Made by a program: the position numbers and the translations under genes | Virus record (IMG/VR): IMGVR_UViG_3300046665_000756 | Coordinates: 1-37,435 of that record | Direction: 5' to 3' (one strand) | Length of the DNA stretch: 37,435 nt | From: a virus | Notes under the pieces: model-generated | Told to the model about the DNA's origin: nothing | The model's database searches: none | The model's input: the letters and a program-made list of their open reading frames with translations, nothing else | Shown here: piece by piece, positions 30,249 to 36,376 of the stretch | Position numbering within the stretch: the first letter of the stretch is position 1 | Layout: each line of letters begins with the position of its first letter

Positions 30249-30529
30249 TGTTGTATTCGATTCAGCGCTTGCGCGGCGCCCGTATCGCAGTGGTACTGGT
30301 CGAGCGAAGGCAACTTGTACGCGAGCACAGCGATAGGCTAATAGCCGAGCTGCAGCTGCAGTTTCAATTCCCCGTCATGCTTGTGGCGGCAGACCATGGA
30401 GAGTGGGTCAACGCAAAGGCTGTTGCGCAGTTTGACGCCACACATCATCTTTATGATTTGCTCGCGGTGTGCGACGAAATTGAATGGTTCGAAGTACCTG
30501 CCCTGATTGAACCCGAGATTCCATTCTGA
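30248..30529 (+). CDS. Small protein coupled to the CI gene (93 residues)
   Basis: 93 residues from the ATG at 30248, overlapping the CI stop. The N-terminus is basic (LYSIQRLRGARIAVVLVERRQL). The middle is a beta/alpha pattern (FPVMLVAADHGEWVNAKAVA) and the end is acidic. No family is recognised. Because it is co-transcribed with the repressor it should be made in the lysogen, so a lysogenic conversion or immunity-related role is possible. Confidence 0.6.
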   Translation: MLYSIQRLRGARIAVVLVERRQLVREHSDRLIAELQLQFQFPVMLVAADHGEWVNAKAVAQFDATHHLYDLLAVCDEIEWFEVPALIEPEIPF

Positions 30530-30531
30530 CC

Positions 30532-30900
30532 ATGAAGTTAATCCATCGCCTCGTTTTCGCAGTAGTGCTGCCCGTTCAATTTATCGCAGTTGCTGCGCCA
30601 AAATCAAAGGTCACTCCTCCGGCCAAACCTGACCCGATCGCTGTCGCACATGAGCGGCTGAAAGACGTTCTGAAGGATCCAGAGTCCGCTCGTTTTCGTG
30701 GCGATTTCCGAGGCAAAGACGGGGCAATATGCGGCTTCGTAAACTCCAAGAATAGCTATGGAGGATACGTGGGCTTCCATCGATATGTTGTCCAGCCTGA
30801 CAATATCCTCATTGAGGGTGACGCGAGCCAGGCCTGGATGATGGACAGTCGCTGGCTCGACTACTGCGCAGATTTCGAACCGACACCTGCCTCGCCGTAG
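30532..30900 (+). CDS. Secreted moron protein (122 residues)
   Basis: A Sec signal peptide is visible: basic start MKLIHR, hydrophobic core to about residue 20 and an AVAA cleavage region. The mature protein has LKDPESARFRGDFRGKDGAI, then CGFVNSKNSYGGYVGFHRY and a late Cys. The two cysteines may form a disulfide. This pattern recurs in small proteins of prophages and proteobacterial genomes of unknown role. It follows the CI and 93-residue genes by two bases and ends before a strong terminator, so it is probably expressed in the lysogen and acts in the periplasm. Confidence 0.65.
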   Translation: MKLIHRLVFAVVLPVQFIAVAAPKSKVTPPAKPDPIAVAHERLKDVLKDPESARFRGDFRGKDGAICGFVNSKNSYGGYVGFHRYVVQPDNILIEGDASQAWMMDSRWLDYCADFEPTPASP

Positions 30901-30922
30901 CGCAAACCGTCTCAACTTCATG

Positions 30923-30948
30923 AACCCGCCGATGAGCGGGTTTTTTTT
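30923..30948 (+). terminator. Intrinsic terminator of the lysogeny transcript
   Basis: Perfect 7-bp stem AACCCGC/GCGGGTT (30923-30929 and 30936-30942) with a 6-base loop, followed by eight T. It closes the CI, 93-residue and secreted-protein transcript and insulates the rightward early promoter. Confidence 0.85.
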
Positions 30949-30999
30949 CGTCCCGAATTTTTCCCTAGATTCCCGTCCAGTTTTCGATTAGTACAAATT

Positions 31000-31012
31000 T
31001 GCGCTTGACGCA
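31000..31012. promoter_or_regulatory. Right operator 1 for CI/Cro
   Basis: TGCGC-TTG-ACGCA, nine of ten half-site bases matching the TGCGT-N3-ACGCA palindrome. It overlaps the -35 box TTGACG. It sits in a 22-base block (from 30995) that matches the block at 29451 at 20 of 22 positions. Confidence 0.6.
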
Positions 31013-31033
31013 TATTTTCCTCATGCGTAATAT
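31005..31033 (+). promoter_or_regulatory. Rightward early promoter
   Basis: TTGACG (31005-31010) and TAATAT (31028-31033) are separated by exactly 17 bases, a near-consensus sigma70 promoter. It lies 40 bases before the first small gene of the rightward operon and is overlapped by operators on both sides. Confidence 0.8.
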
Positions 31034-31045
31034 GCGTTTTACGCA
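31033..31045. promoter_or_regulatory. Right operator 2 for CI/Cro
   Basis: Perfect palindrome TGCGT-TTT-ACGCA at the edge of the -10 box, with an imperfect overlapping half-site TGCGT at 31024. CI bound here would block the rightward promoter. Confidence 0.65.
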
Positions 31046-31072
31046 AACGATCATCAGGACAGAGGAAACGCG

Positions 31073-31219
31073 ATGGAATCCCATACCCACGACGCCGAGC
31101 ACGCCAAGCTGATTGCGTCGACCCGCTACACCCGGCACGACCTGGTCGTCGACGGCATCACGGCCTTGGCCGCGATTGTCATCATCGTCACCGTGCTGTT
31201 CAACCTGGGGAGCATCTGA
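31073..31219 (+). CDS. Small single-helix membrane protein (48 residues)
   Basis: 48 residues; an AGAGGA site lies 6 bases before the ATG. A His/charged N-terminus (MESHTHDAEHAKL) is followed by one membrane helix (about residues 25-47, ITALAAIVIIVTVLFNL). It is the first gene after the rightward early promoter. Early single-helix phage proteins often interfere with host functions or exclusion, but no such role can be shown here. Confidence 0.6.
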   Translation: MESHTHDAEHAKLIASTRYTRHDLVVDGITALAAIVIIVTVLFNLGSI

Positions 31220-31221
31220 CC

Positions 31222-31368
31222 ATGCGCCCCTACCTCGTCACTGCGCGCACGGCATCCGGCGCCGAGCAGTTCACGCACTTCGCTGAATCGAGCGGCCGCG
31301 CCGCCGAGGACGTGGCAGGCATGTACGAAGAGCCGTGCAGCGTCACCGTCATGCCGGGAGCTCGCTGA
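31222..31368 (+). CDS. Small early protein (48 residues)
   Basis: 48 residues, MRPYLVTARTASGAEQFTHF continuing to a TGA at 31366-31368. The pattern suggests a short beta-alpha-beta fold. It starts 2 bases after the previous stop and overlaps the next start (TGATG). Size and spacing support a real gene. Function unknown. Confidence 0.55.
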   Translation: MRPYLVTARTASGAEQFTHFAESSGRAAEDVAGMYEEPCSVTVMPGAR

Positions 31369-31490
31369 TGGACTTCTCGATCCGCCCGCGCGGCCCGGAA
31401 GACGCACCCGATCCCTCCCCTGACCAGTCCCAAGACGCCGCGGCGCCTGTACCGGACCAGCAATCGGAGACCTGCAATGGCAACCGCTAA
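31368..31490 (+). CDS. Small Pro/Asp/Gln-rich early protein (40 residues)
   Basis: 40 residues beginning MDFSIRPRGPEDAPDPSPDQ and ending in TAA at 31490. It is probably disordered. It overlaps the previous stop and extends 14 bases into the next gene. It also carries the GGAG site of the next gene, so it could serve mainly as a coupling leader. Moderate confidence. Confidence 0.4.
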   Translation: MDFSIRPRGPEDAPDPSPDQSQDAAAPVPDQQSETCNGNR

Positions 31491-31686
31491 GACGATCCGC
31501 GACGTCATGCTGCGAGCCGCCGACGGCGCGGTGCGCGACTGCCCGGAAGACCTGAACGAGCGCGCTCGCATGTTCGCCGCCCGCCTGTGCGGCCTGATGA
31601 CCGCACACGGCGACGCAGCGATCGAATCCGCCCTCAGCCGCGTGCTGGGCATCGAAGCGCCGCGCCCGGCCGCCGACGGAGCCTGA
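31477..31686 (+). CDS. Small helical early protein (69 residues)
   Basis: 69 residues; GGAG lies 7 bases before the ATG. The sequence is helical (TIRDVMLRAADGAVRD, then LNERARMFAARLCGLMTAHG). No family is recognised. It belongs to the string of small genes of the rightward early operon. Function unknown. Confidence 0.55.
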   Translation: MATAKTIRDVMLRAADGAVRDCPEDLNERARMFAARLCGLMTAHGDAAIESALSRVLGIEAPRPAADGA

Positions 31687-31687
31687 C

Positions 31688-31876
31688 ATGGTCCGCGCCG
31701 AACCCGACCGCGCTGCGCTGGAGATCGCGCACCGCATGCTGCGCGTCACCGCCTCACTCGACGACATGCTCAAGAACCCCGCCCTTCAGGTAGTTCTGAA
31801 GGCGGTCGCGCGCCGGCACATGCAGCGCCGCGCGCGGCCCGACATCAAGAAGCTGCAGTCCAACGATAACGACTAA
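31688..31876 (+). CDS. Small basic early protein (62 residues)
   Basis: 62 residues, starting one base after the previous stop. Two helices (ALEIAHRMLRVTASLDDML and LKAVARRHMQRRARPDIKK) are joined by a short turn, with a strongly basic C-terminal half that may bind nucleic acid. Function unknown. Confidence 0.55.
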   Translation: MVRAEPDRAALEIAHRMLRVTASLDDMLKNPALQVVLKAVARRHMQRRARPDIKKLQSNDND

Positions 31877-31899
31877 CCCTACAACCAATAAGGAATGCC

Positions 31900-32601
31900 A
31901 TGAACGAACTGAAAACCGCGATCGCCGCTGCCTTCGATAAGGTCGTCGCGACGGGTGCTATTGAGCAGGCAATCGAAAAGCAGTTGACCGAAACCATCAG
32001 CGGTGTCATCCGCGACCAGCTGCGCAGCTACAGCGACATCGGCAAGGCTATCGAGGCCCAGGTCAAGGCATCGCTCAACATCGGCACAATGGAACTTCCC
32101 TCGTACGCCGACCTGATCGGCAAAATCGTGCGACGCCAGGTTGAAGCCGGCATGCAGAACGAAGCAACGCGCCACCTCGAGAAGAACATTGCCGAACTCT
32201 TGGCGCCAGCACCCGCCGAGATCACGCTCGAGCAGCTGATTGAAGACTTCATCGAGCACCGCCTGGAGCATTCCGGCGACGATATCCGTGGCGACAGTTT
32301 CACCCTGATTATCGAACATTCGGAAGGCTCGACAGACGGGTACAAGCACATTCACATCGATCCAGAGCGCGGCACACGCAAGTACAGCTGTGCGATTCAG
32401 CTCGACGTCACACCGAGCGGCGAAGTGTACGGCCTGAAGCTCGGCGGCCGCGACCTGAAAGATCAGCTCTTCGTCGGCCCGCTCTACGACTTCGAACGCA
32501 AGCTGTTCCAGTTGTTCACGGCCAAGAGCAAGCTGATCGTGTCGGATGACGCTGACGCAAGCGACTTCGACACGTCCTATCCGTATCACGGCGACGATTA
32601 A
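31900..32601 (+). CDS. Early protein of unknown function (233 residues)
   Basis: 233 residues; an AAGGA site precedes the ATG. The N-terminal about 110 residues are helical and acidic, with many Glu/Lys (IEQAIEKQLTETISGVIRDQ). The C-terminal half is beta-rich (SFTLIIEHSEGSTDGYKHIH) and ends acidic. The two-part layout suggests an oligomerising helical domain plus a globular domain. No known family is recognised. It is the largest uncharacterised gene of the rightward operon. Confidence 0.6.
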   Translation: MNELKTAIAAAFDKVVATGAIEQAIEKQLTETISGVIRDQLRSYSDIGKAIEAQVKASLNIGTMELPSYADLIGKIVRRQVEAGMQNEATRHLEKNIAELLAPAPAEITLEQLIEDFIEHRLEHSGDDIRGDSFTLIIEHSEGSTDGYKHIHIDPERGTRKYSCAIQLDVTPSGEVYGLKLGGRDLKDQLFVGPLYDFERKLFQLFTAKSKLIVSDDADASDFDTSYPYHGDD

Positions 32602-32619
32602 ATCAGATCCGTCTTCGCT

Positions 32620-32871
32620 ATGGATCCGACCCGCATCCAGTTCCGCCAGCAGGAACGCCGGTTGGTCGATGACGACGACAACCGTGGCCTCAACTGCCAC
32701 GGCTGTCTGTTCAACCGCCAGCCCGCGCGCGTGTGCCGGGCGGCAGCCGAGGAAGCAGCAAAGCGCGGCCTACGCGACTGCGACGCCGTCGACCAGTTCG
32801 GCGAGGTCGTAATTTATGTGGCCACGGACGTAGACCCCAGGCAAATGGATTTAATAGGAGAACAAGCTTGA
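32620..32871 (+). CDS. Small Cys-containing early protein (83 residues)
   Basis: 83 residues. NCHGCLFNRQPARVCRAAAE and a later RDC give four Cys and one His, suited to bind zinc. Its stop is coupled to the TTG start of the methyltransferase gene (TTGA). A role with the methyltransferase is possible because of this coupling, but the function is unknown. Confidence 0.5.
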   Translation: MDPTRIQFRQQERRLVDDDDNRGLNCHGCLFNRQPARVCRAAAEEAAKRGLRDCDAVDQFGEVVIYVATDVDPRQMDLIGEQA

Positions 32872-34769
32872 AGCGCGACGCATTCACAATGCAGCTCGAC
32901 CTCGGCCATGAGCTGATCATCGACAATTTCGCCGGCGGCGGTGGCACAAGCACTGGCCTGGAGGCTGCGTTCGGCCGCCCGGTCGACATCGCGATCAACC
33001 ACGATCCGGAAGCGCTGGCCATGCACGCCATGAACCATCCGCACACGAAGCACCTTTGCGAAAGCGTTTGGGAGGTCGACCCGATCGCCGTCACGCGCAA
33101 CCAGCCTGTCGCGCTCGTCTGGCTGTCGCCCGACTGCAAGCACTTCAGCAAGGCGAAAGGCGGCGCGCCGGTCGAGAAGCGCATCCGCGGCCTCGCCTGG
33201 GTCGCGCTGCGCTGGGCCGCGAAGTGCAAGCCGCGCGTGATCATGCTGGAGAACGTCGAGGAGTTCAAGACGTGGGGGCCACTGATCCAGAAGCTGGTCC
33301 GGTACCGCGACAAGGAAACGGGCGAGCACGTCGAAGAACTGAAATGGATGCCTGACCCAGCGCGACGCGGCAAGACGTTCGACAGCTTCGTCCGCCAGCT
33401 GCGCGCGCACGGCTACCACGTCGAGTGGCGCGAGCTGCGTGCGTGCGACTTCGGCGCGCCGACGATCCGGAAGCGCTTTTTCCTGGTCGCGCGCCGCGAC
33501 GGCCTGCCGATTCGCTGGCCCGCGCCGACGCATGGCGTGCCGGATTCCCGCGGCGTGCTGGCCGGCCTGCTGCAGCCGCATCGCACGGCCGCCGAGTGCA
33601 TCGACTGGTCGCTGCCGTGCCCGAGCATCTTCGAGCGCAAGCGCCCGCTGGCGGACGCCACGTTGCGCCGCATCGCGAAGGGCATCATGCGGTACGTCGT
33701 CGAGGCCGAGAAGCCGTTCATCGTTGGGGCGGGTGGCCCGGCCTACGCCGGCAAGCCGACATCGGCCGAGCAGCCCTTCGGGACGTTGACAACGGAGAAT
33801 CATCGGGCCGTGGTGATGCCCACGCTGGTACAGACCGGCTACGGCGAGCGCGATGGACAAGCGCCGCGCGCGCTCGACATCGAGAAGCCTCTCGGCACGG
33901 TCGTCAGCGGCGGCAAACACGCCCTCGTCAGCGCGTTCCTGAACGAGCATGCCAACGCGAGCAACCAGCGCGTGATGTCGGCGGACGCGCCGCTGCGCAC
34001 GATCTGCGCACAGGTGAAGGGAGGGCATTTCAGCATGGTGTCGGCTCACCTGACGAAGTTCCGCTCGGGCTCGACCGGTAGCGAACTCGCCGAGCCGGTA
34101 CCGACCATCACAGCCGGGCCGAAGGAGAACCCAGCGGGTGCACCGCACGCGCTCGGCCTCGTCACGGCGTTCATGGCCCAGCACAACAAGGAACGGACCG
34201 GCGTCAAGGCAGGCCGCCCGGTTGACGCCCCGGTTTCGACGCTGACCGCGTCCGGCTCGCAGCAATCCATCGTGACGTCGACGCTGGTGAAGCTGCGCGG
34301 CACGAGCAGCACGGCCGCCGTCGACGAGCCGCTGCACACGGTCAGTGCCGGGGGGCAGCATCACGCGGAGGTGCGCGCTTTCCTCGTGAAGTACTACGGC
34401 GCCGATCAGGACCCGCGCCTCGAGGAACCGCTGCACACGGTGACGACGAAGGACCGCTTCGGCCTGGTCACGATCCAGGGCGTGGATTACGAGATCGTCG
34501 ACATCGGCCTCCGCATGCTGGCGCCGCACGAGCTGTACCTGGCGCAGGGCTTCCCGGCCGACTACGTCATCGAGGAGATCCCGGACCCGGCCCTGCTGTT
34601 CGCCGACGGCGTGCAGGCTGCGGCTGACCCGCTGAAGTTGCCGCGCGTACCACTGACGAAGTCTGCTCAAGTGCGCATGTGCGGCAACAGCGTGTGCCCG
34701 CCGGTGTCCGAGGCGCTGATCCGCGCGAACTTCGTACATGAGCAGCAGATTGCCCTGGCCGCCGCATGA
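32868..34769 (+). CDS. Orphan C5 cytosine DNA methyltransferase with repeated insert
   Basis: 633 residues if the TTG at 32868 is the start (GGAG 7 bases upstream, coupled to the previous stop); an ATG at 32889 gives 626. Motif I NFAGGGGTSTGLEAAF, motif IV SPDCKHFS with catalytic Cys90, motif VI ENV (128-130) and motif VIII RKRFFLVARR are clear. QGFPADYVI and MCGNSVCPPV near the end are the final motifs. Between motifs VIII and IX lie about seven repeats of roughly 35 residues with a P-x-x-T-x-[TS] core. No restriction enzyme is adjacent, so it probably shields phage DNA. Confidence 0.9.
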   Translation: MKRDAFTMQLDLGHELIIDNFAGGGGTSTGLEAAFGRPVDIAINHDPEALAMHAMNHPHTKHLCESVWEVDPIAVTRNQPVALVWLSPDCKHFSKAKGGAPVEKRIRGLAWVALRWAAKCKPRVIMLENVEEFKTWGPLIQKLVRYRDKETGEHVEELKWMPDPARRGKTFDSFVRQLRAHGYHVEWRELRACDFGAPTIRKRFFLVARRDGLPIRWPAPTHGVPDSRGVLAGLLQPHRTAAECIDWSLPCPSIFERKRPLADATLRRIAKGIMRYVVEAEKPFIVGAGGPAYAGKPTSAEQPFGTLTTENHRAVVMPTLVQTGYGERDGQAPRALDIEKPLGTVVSGGKHALVSAFLNEHANASNQRVMSADAPLRTICAQVKGGHFSMVSAHLTKFRSGSTGSELAEPVPTITAGPKENPAGAPHALGLVTAFMAQHNKERTGVKAGRPVDAPVSTLTASGSQQSIVTSTLVKLRGTSSTAAVDEPLHTVSAGGQHHAEVRAFLVKYYGADQDPRLEEPLHTVTTKDRFGLVTIQGVDYEIVDIGLRMLAPHELYLAQGFPADYVIEEIPDPALLFADGVQAAADPLKLPRVPLTKSAQVRMCGNSVCPPVSEALIRANFVHEQQIALAAA

Positions 34770-34960
34770 CAGCCACATTCGAACAGACGCGCGCCCTCTT
34801 CGGCAGCGACGAGCAGATGGCGCGTGCGCTGTTCGAGCAGGTCGCGATCATGCGCATTGACCTGCAACTGCAGCAGCAACTGCGGCACCGCGCCGAAGAG
34901 AAGCTGCGCCAGGCCCAAATTCAGATGAGAACGCACCACACCCGACAAGGAACGAGATGA
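34766..34960 (+). CDS. Small coiled-coil protein (64 residues)
   Basis: 64 residues, coupled by ATGA overlaps to the methyltransferase before and the exonuclease after. The sequence is helical and Gln/Arg-rich (LQLQQQLRHRAEEKLRQAQ), a likely coiled coil. It may serve as an oligomerising partner for one of its neighbours. No family is recognised. Confidence 0.5.
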   Translation: MTATFEQTRALFGSDEQMARALFEQVAIMRIDLQLQQQLRHRAEEKLRQAQIQMRTHHTRQGTR

Positions 34961-35784
34961 GCACTGATACCAAAAACGAAAACCACCGCAAGGACGACGT
35001 GCGGCCGGCGGGCACGCTGACGTGGGCCGACACAGCGCCCTCCGGCGTCCAGCTGGCCGACGTCATGATCGACACCGAAACGCTAGGCACGACGCCGGGC
35101 TCCGTTATCCTGAGCATCGGTGCCGTGATGTTCGGCCCGGCCGGGCTGGGCGACGAGTTCTACGCGCCGATCTCGCTCGCATCGTGCACGGCGGCCGGCT
35201 TGACGATCGACCCGGGCACGGTGGCGTGGTGGATGAAGCAGAGCGACGCCGCACGCGCCGCGGCGTTCCGCGACGATGCCGAGCCGCTACCGGTCGTGCT
35301 CGAGCAATTCACGGCCTGGCTCAACCTGGTCGAGGCGGAGCGGCCTTGGGCCCAGGGCGCAAACTTTGACCCGCCGCTGCTCGAAGCCGCGTACCGGGCG
35401 TGCGGAATGACGCCGCCGTGGAAGTTCTGGGCTGTGCGCGATACCCGCACGCTGTACGAGTTGGCCGACGTGAAGGTCGACCGCGCGCGCGGTACGCACC
35501 ACAACGCCCTCGACGACGCGCGGGCCCAGGCTGAGGCCGCCGTGGTCGCGCTGCAGCGTCTACATAACGTGCGCGGCCCGGGCAGCGCGAGCGACCAGAC
35601 AGCCGCTCACGATGAAAGGGATGCGAAGGATGCGGCGCGGTATCGCTGGCTGCGCCACCCTGACCCGCAGCCGCATCGTGGACTCGACGTGCTGGACGAT
35701 GATCACAACATCATTGAAGGCAAAACGCTGGACGCTGCCATCGACGCCGCCATGTCCCAATCCAAGACGCAGGGGGCGGCATGA
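34957..35784 (+). CDS. DnaQ-like 3'-5' exonuclease with C-terminal phage module
   Basis: 275 residues; AAGGA precedes the ATG. Exonuclease motif I is IDTET (Asp39, Glu41), motif II GANFDPPL (Asp138) and motif III HHNALDDA (His182, Asp186/187), as in Rv2179c-like exonucleases. It should degrade DNA or RNA ends, helping recombination, replication or nucleotide recycling. Residues about 215-275 (RYRWLRHP... LDAAIDAAM) are a separate small module often seen in phage proteins. It overlaps both neighbours by 4 bp. Confidence 0.82.
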   Translation: MSTDTKNENHRKDDVRPAGTLTWADTAPSGVQLADVMIDTETLGTTPGSVILSIGAVMFGPAGLGDEFYAPISLASCTAAGLTIDPGTVAWWMKQSDAARAAAFRDDAEPLPVVLEQFTAWLNLVEAERPWAQGANFDPPLLEAAYRACGMTPPWKFWAVRDTRTLYELADVKVDRARGTHHNALDDARAQAEAAVVALQRLHNVRGPGSASDQTAAHDERDAKDAARYRWLRHPDPQPHRGLDVLDDDHNIIEGKTLDAAIDAAMSQSKTQGAA

Positions 35785-36125
35785 TCCCGGCAATGACCGA
35801 CCCGCTCGGCAAGCACTGGCGCCAGCCGGCCGACATCAGCGAGGCACCTATGGACGACACGCATGTGTTGCTCACGCCGCGCCAGGTTGCCAGCTTGTCC
35901 GACTATTCGCGCAGCTACCCGTCCGGCACCTACGACGGGAAGTGCTGGAAGCGAGAGGGCGAGGACGACGACGGCACCGCCTTCTGGTATCTGTGCTGGT
36001 ATCAGCCGCATCACACGCCCGGCAAGATCGGCATCGGTTTCCGCATCATCTTGGAAGTCGACGACCGCGCAGCCCAGGCGGCATCGCACGACACAAATGG
36101 AGGAAGTGATGAGCGCAATGTTTGA
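35781..36125 (+). CDS. Early protein of unknown function (114 residues)
   Basis: 114 residues from the ATG at 35781, coupled to the exonuclease; an ATG four codons later is possible. The centre is Tyr/Trp/Gly-rich (SDYSRSYPSGTYDGKCWKRE, then FWYLCWYQPHHTPGKIGIGF) and likely a beta barrel, followed by an acidic tail. Similar small proteins occur near phage exonucleases. The end overlaps the DUF4224 start by 17 bases. Confidence 0.5.
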   Translation: MIPAMTDPLGKHWRQPADISEAPMDDTHVLLTPRQVASLSDYSRSYPSGTYDGKCWKREGEDDDGTAFWYLCWYQPHHTPGKIGIGFRIILEVDDRAAQAASHDTNGGSDERNV

Positions 36126-36366
36126 ATTGCAGCTGCCGTCGGAAACGTTGAGCTCAGACGAGGTGGCGGAGATTTCCGGTTGCAGCCGTAAGGGCGACCA
36201 GATCGACTGGCTGTCGCAAAATGGCTGGGTGTTTATCCGGAACCGCGCTGGCGAGCCGAAAGTCGGCCGCCTGTACGCGCGCCTGAAGCTGGCCGGGATC
36301 AACCCGGCCCTGCTCGCGGCTCCCGAAACGACCGGCTGGCAACCCGATTTTTCCAAGGTTCGATAA
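36109..36366 (+). CDS. DUF4224 protein, candidate excisionase partner of the integrase
   Basis: 85 residues from the ATG at 36109, which has a GGAGG site 5 bases upstream. The pattern LSSDEVAEISGCSRKGDQIDWLSQNGW, then PKVGRLYARLKL, is DUF4224. These proteins commonly precede phage integrases and resemble AlpA/excisionase winged helices. It probably binds att DNA and steers integration versus excision. It ends 10 bases before the integrase. The longer upstream frame is a shadow. Confidence 0.75.
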   Translation: MSAMFELQLPSETLSSDEVAEISGCSRKGDQIDWLSQNGWVFIRNRAGEPKVGRLYARLKLAGINPALLAAPETTGWQPDFSKVR

Positions 36367-36376
36367 CAGGTAAGAA

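Noticed and set aside
32814-34778. 654-residue open frame on the minus strand
   Set aside because: Antisense to the cytosine methyltransferase, which has clear motifs; the composition (Arg, Val, His, Gln) is that of a shadow frame.
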